The position numbers and the translations under genes were made by a program. This document shows, in pieces, positions 4,891 through 7,058 of a stretch of DNA of 7,058 bases. The stretch is from an uncultured Eubacteriales bacterium (GTDB lineage Bacteria > Bacillota > Clostridia > Peptostreptococcales > Anaerovoracaceae), in assembly GCA_902765035.1 (NCBI GenBank), contig CACWYF010000175.1:1-7058 (forward strand), given 5' to 3'. A model generated the notes under the pieces. The model was not told the origin of the DNA and made no database searches. It saw only the letters and a list, made by a program, of their open reading frames with translations. Within the stretch, counting starts at the first letter, position 1, and the number at the start of each line of letters is the position of its first letter.

Positions 4891-5973
4891 AATTATTGCC
4901 TCGACCTGGTCTCTCTTCTCATGCAGGACGCAGCCTCCGATGTGCTCGCCCGAGAGGACTCCGCCTTCTCTCAGTGCTGTGAAAAGGCCTGAATTCAGGG
5001 CTTCGCGTACGGATGTCTCCTTTACGTTGATATCCGAATATGCCGAGAACGGGCAAGGCTCTGCGCCGCCGTGAGAGTTGATGTGGAAGAATCCTCTTCC
5101 TGCTGCGAGGCATCCGCCCGAGCTCTTCTCGTCTCCAGGGAAAGCGATGTACATCATATCGTCATGGTTGGCTCTGAGATAGTCCATGCGCTCCGTCATG
5201 AAGGCTCTGTCGTCATCGTCCGGTGCAAGCTCCTGGCTCTCGTCGGTGACAGGCACGTACTCGATGTAGAATACCGCTTTGCATCCTCTTGATCTCATGA
5301 GGTCAAGGAACTCATCCGAATACACCTCGCCGAGGTTCTCCTTGGTTACTGTAACGGATACTCCGTAAATAAGGCCTCTTGAGTGCAGCTCATCCATGTT
5401 GGAGATGAGTCTGTCATATACGCCTTCTCCGCGCCTCGAGTCGGTCTCTTCCTTTCCTCCCTCGATACTCATGACAGGGATGATGTTGCGACACTTATCG
5501 AGAAGTTCAAAAAATCTCTCATCCATGTATGTGCCGTTGGTGAATACAGGGAAAATTATATTCGGCATCGTACCCGCTACAACGACGACATCTCTTCTCA
5601 GCATAGGCTCTCCGCCTGCAAGGAGGATGAAACTGATGCCGAGTTCTTCTGCCTCTTTGAATATCCTGAGCCACTCCTCGTCATTGAGCTGCCTTGTCGC
5701 CTCGCAGTCTACCGTGGCGTTGTTGGCACGTGAATAGCAGCCCGCGCAGTGCAGGTTGCAGCTCGAGGTGATGCTTGCGATGAGATATGAAGGGACATGC
5801 AGTCCTGCCTTTTCCTCTTCTTCTCTCTTCTTATTGGCCTTTGCGCTGGCAAGTGCGAACTTTGCAAGGAAAGCGCTTTCGCGCGGATCCTTCAGAGTTG
5901 CCTTGAGAGCATCCTTTACGACCTGCTCAACTCCATCAGCAAGATACTGCTGGATATCGAATTTTTCTTCCAT
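4864..5973 (-). CDS. Radical SAM protein with SPASM/twitch-like C-terminal cysteines
   Basis: 369 residues. The radical SAM core starts at about residue 62, with the [4Fe-4S]/SAM motif CNLHCAGC (C72, C76, C79), the SAM-contacting GGEP (120-123) and the following strands (FTNGT at 144-148, MSIEG at 168-172). A helical N-terminal extension (1-60) precedes it. Beyond the barrel, C288 in GGCLAAGRGFF, C307 in EPCPF and C348 in GGCVL follow the SPASM/twitch pattern (Cys...Gly...ProCys) seen in peptide- and cofactor-modifying members, so an auxiliary cluster is likely. It is not the short activase type that charges glycyl radical enzymes, and the substrate is unknown. Its ATG is one base past the lipoprotein stop (TAATATG), with AAAGGCGG six bases upstream inside that gene, so the two are co-translated. 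The neighbouring 162-residue protein and glycyl-radical tail lie downstream. Confidence 0.9.
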   Translation of the reverse strand: MEEKFDIQQYLADGVEQVVKDALKATLKDPRESAFLAKFALASAKANKKREEEEKAGLHVPSYLIASITSSCNLHCAGCYSRANNATVDCEATRQLNDEEWLRIFKEAEELGISFILLAGGEPMLRRDVVVVAGTMPNIIFPVFTNGTYMDERFFELLDKCRNIIPVMSIEGGKEETDSRRGEGVYDRLISNMDELHSRGLIYGVSVTVTKENLGEVYSDEFLDLMRSRGCKAVFYIEYVPVTDESQELAPDDDDRAFMTERMDYLRANHDDMMYIAFPGDEKSSGGCLAAGRGFFHINSHGGAEPCPFSAYSDINVKETSVREALNSGLFTALREGGVLSGEHIGGCVLHEKRDQVEAIIAGQKASAV

Positions 5974-5974
5974 A

Positions 5975-6334
5975 TTATTCCGCCTTTAGTGTTATTGTGA
6001 CATCTCCGTAGGTCTCAGGAACTGGATATTCGGTCTTATCTTCAGCATATCCCTCAGGGAGCTTGTAAACGTGTACCGTGTATGAACTGTCTTCTTCCTG
6101 CTCGAATACCGCGATTCCGTCCGCATCAGTCTGGCCCATAAGGCACATCTGAGCAGAGCGGAACTGCACAGCAACACCCTCTACCGGCGCACCGGATTCA
6201 TCAACCGTTATTACGCGGTATACATTGCCCGGGTTCTCCGGAGCCGCTGAGGCGCTGTCCGAACCGCTTCCGCCGCAGCCCGCCAGAACAAGTACGCTAA
6301 GTGCGATAACGAACAAAACAGTGATTCTTTTCAT
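5975..6334 (-). CDS. Small lipoprotein with a prealbumin/Ig-like domain
   Basis: 119 residues. Signal peptide MKRITVLFVIALSVLVLAGC ends in a clear lipobox (LAGC), so Cys20 is lipidated and the protein is anchored to the outer face of the membrane. A Ser/Ala-rich linker (21-35) leads to one beta-sandwich domain (about 38-118). It has the carboxypeptidase-regulatory/CNA-B-like pattern: VDESGAPVEGVAVQF, then TDADGIAVFEQ, then YTVHVYKLPEGY, ending in VTITLKAE. Such domains are structural or ligand-presenting and not enzymatic. The start is supported by AGAGGA (complement of 6341-6346) six bases upstream. It is the first intact gene of the unit and is coupled to the radical SAM gene one base downstream. 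Whether the radical SAM enzyme acts on it is unknown; they act on opposite sides of the membrane unless modification precedes export. Confidence 0.88.
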   Translation of the reverse strand: MKRITVLFVIALSVLVLAGCGGSGSDSASAAPENPGNVYRVITVDESGAPVEGVAVQFRSAQMCLMGQTDADGIAVFEQEEDSSYTVHVYKLPEGYAEDKTEYPVPETYGDVTITLKAE

Positions 6335-6350
6335 AACTGTTCCTCTCTTT

Positions 6351-6603
6351 TTATTTCACCGGAAGACTTACCGGCGCAGACATTATTCCGGTCTCTTTCT
6401 CACCGGTTCCGTCTATTTCGCACCCGTCAGGAACGCTCAGCGCCCGACTCCGACGTAACACTGAACTCTATTCCCGGTATCATCTTTTTGCCCGCATATC
6501 CATAGAAGGAATAGTATCCGAGCTGACGAGGCTGATAATCATCTCCCGTGAATGTCCCTCCTCCATCTGTTTTACATTTTTTAACAATTAATACACATAT
6601 ATA
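6351..6603 (-). pseudogene. 5'-truncated, frameshifted gene remnant
   Basis: Two adjoining minus-strand frames read as protein. Frame A is open from 6603 to a TGA at 6427-6429 and contains DDYQPRQLGYYSFYGYAGKK then MIPGIEFSVTSESGA. Frame B takes over at about 6440 (LSVPDGCEIDGTGEKETG) and ends in PVSLPVK with TAA at 6351-6353, just before the lipoprotein's ribosome site. A one-base shift near 6440-6450 joins them into one coherent sequence. Frame A has no usable start: an in-frame TAA lies at 6604-6606, and the first ATG comes 40 codons in. The first ~12 codons are AT-rich and do not read as protein, so the 5' end looks deleted. Codon choice from about 6567 down matches neighbouring genes. 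Family not recognised. A single sequencing error could explain the shift but not the missing start. Confidence 0.6.
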
Positions 6604-6623
6604 TTAGCATAGCCCCATCACAA
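6596..6623 (-). promoter_or_regulatory. Candidate promoter of the lipoprotein-radical SAM unit
   Basis: Minus strand: TTGTGA (complement of 6618-6623) lies 16 bases before TATATG (complement of 6596-6601). An overlapping extended -10 TGCTAATAT (complement of 6601-6609) is an alternative. The patch is the most AT-rich part of the divergent region and precedes the remnant and lipoprotein genes, leaving a ~260-base leader that contains the remnant. Confidence 0.3.
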
Positions 6624-6747
6624 CATGCACCACATCGGCTGTGTGCCATCCGATAATTCTTTTCTCATTTATGAGCGGGAATTTTGCTGAAAAGCTTGAT
6701 TTCTGCAGCAGATATGTTGTATTCTTCCTCTTCTTAAAGGAAAGGAT

Positions 6748-6753
6748 TATAAT
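6748..6753 (+). promoter_or_regulatory. -10 element for the rightmost lipoprotein gene
   Basis: A perfect TATAAT lies about 60 bases before the ATG at 6813, without a convincing -35. An inverted repeat TATTC-AAAAA-GAATA (6753-6767) begins at its last base and covers the likely start point, so it may be an operator. The 6604-6812 divergent intergenic region otherwise shows only short palindromes (for example 6664-6675) and no gene. Confidence 0.45.
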
Positions 6754-6812
6754 ATTCAAAAAGAATACAATACACAGCAAGGATAAATATAACCTGAAGG
6801 GGGGAAACAGAC

Positions 6813-7058
6813 ATGAAGAAGAAACTGGCTTTATTACTGAGTTTACTGATGATCTTCTCGTTCACCGTTCTTACGGCCTGCGGAGGCACCAATAACGAGG
6901 CTGCTCCTGCTGAGGAGTCTGCACCTGCTGCTGAAGAAAACACAGCTGATGCTGCTGAGGAAATTGCCGATGCCGCTGAGCACGGCTACGCCGGAAGCGA
7001 TCCTGTTGAAGCGGCTGTGTATGAATATGTCGCTGACGAGCTTTCAGAGGGATATCCG
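6813..7058 (+). CDS. Lipoprotein, 3' end outside window
   Basis: 82 codons visible, open at the right edge. Signal peptide MKKKLALLLSLLMIFSFTVL ends in the lipobox LTAC (Cys23), predicting a surface-anchored lipoprotein. Residues 26-56 are a low-complexity Ala/Glu-rich linker (AAPAEESAPAAEE...) common in clostridial lipoproteins. The folded domain begins at about 58 (GYAGSDPVEAAVYEYVADEL). Too little is visible to name the family. The start is clear: AAGGGGGG (6798-6804) lies about nine bases before the ATG, and the signal peptide begins there. It is divergent from the radical SAM unit and has its own TATAAT. Another ORF covering this region in a different frame lacks a signal peptide and is a shadow. 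Confidence 0.88.
   Translation, partial: MKKKLALLLSLLMIFSFTVLTACGGTNNEAAPAEESAPAAEENTADAAEEIADAAEHGYAGSDPVEAAVYEYVADELSEGYP

Noticed and set aside
6420..6440. Programmed +1 frameshift (prfB-like) at the TCC TGA C in the remnant
   Set aside because: The P-site codon cannot re-pair well after a +1 slip and no Shine-Dalgarno-like stimulator lies just upstream. The gene also lacks a start, so decay or an indel is simpler.
6634..6654. Inverted repeat ATCGG...CCGAT in the divergent region as a terminator
   Set aside because: Only 5 bp with an 11-base loop and no T-tract directly after; too weak to call.
6641..6895. Plus-strand ORF overlapping the start of the right-hand lipoprotein
   Set aside because: It crosses the promoter and signal-peptide region in another frame. 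The lipoprotein frame has a lipobox and a proper ribosome site.

Overview
The window looks like chromosomal DNA of an anaerobic low-to-mid-GC Bacillota, probably a clostridial (Lachnospiraceae-like or related) gut-type bacterium. The signs are strong AGGAGG-type ribosome sites, an HU protein, a Bacillus-type xanthine phosphoribosyltransferase, Gram-positive lipoproteins with Ala/Glu-rich linkers, a radical SAM enzyme and a glycyl-radical sequence, all typical of anaerobes. The exact genus cannot be read from the sequence.

Layout. (1) 1-1916, plus strand: 3' part of an X-prolyl dipeptidyl aminopeptidase (PepX-like, peptidase family S15), running in from the left edge. (2) 1947-2031: two hairpins between this gene and the convergent HU gene; the first suits the peptidase and the second has its U-tract on the HU side. 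(3) 2068-2331, minus: HU-family nucleoid protein. (4) 2533-3306, minus: cytoplasmic alpha/beta-hydrolase esterase, with an elaborate leader (11-bp direct repeat around a TATAAT, a hairpin, a duplicated Shine-Dalgarno). (5) 3479-4054, minus: xanthine phosphoribosyltransferase (xpt) with a short leader lacking a purine riboswitch.

(6) 4160-6603, minus: a probable transcription unit. In transcription order it holds a 5'-truncated and frameshifted gene remnant, a small lipoprotein with a prealbumin/Ig-like domain, a radical SAM enzyme one base after the lipoprotein stop, an unrecognised 162-residue protein, and a 38-codon ORF. That short ORF is an unmistakable C-terminal tail of a glycyl radical enzyme, with the radical-site motif RVSGF. 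It starts in a TGATG overlap with the preceding gene, and its last codons are also the intrinsic terminator. (7) 6813 to the right edge, plus strand: the start of a second, divergent lipoprotein with its own promoter.

The most notable object is the orphan glycyl-radical tail in the same unit as a radical SAM enzyme. It is either the last remnant of a deleted glycyl radical enzyme or a very small free-standing 'spare part' peptide. The remnant at 6351-6603 and a coding-like leader at 4765-4863 suggest that this minus-strand cluster is undergoing gene decay or rearrangement. No tRNA, rRNA, IS element or CRISPR array was seen. No stretch longer than about 210 bases lacks a gene or gene remnant.
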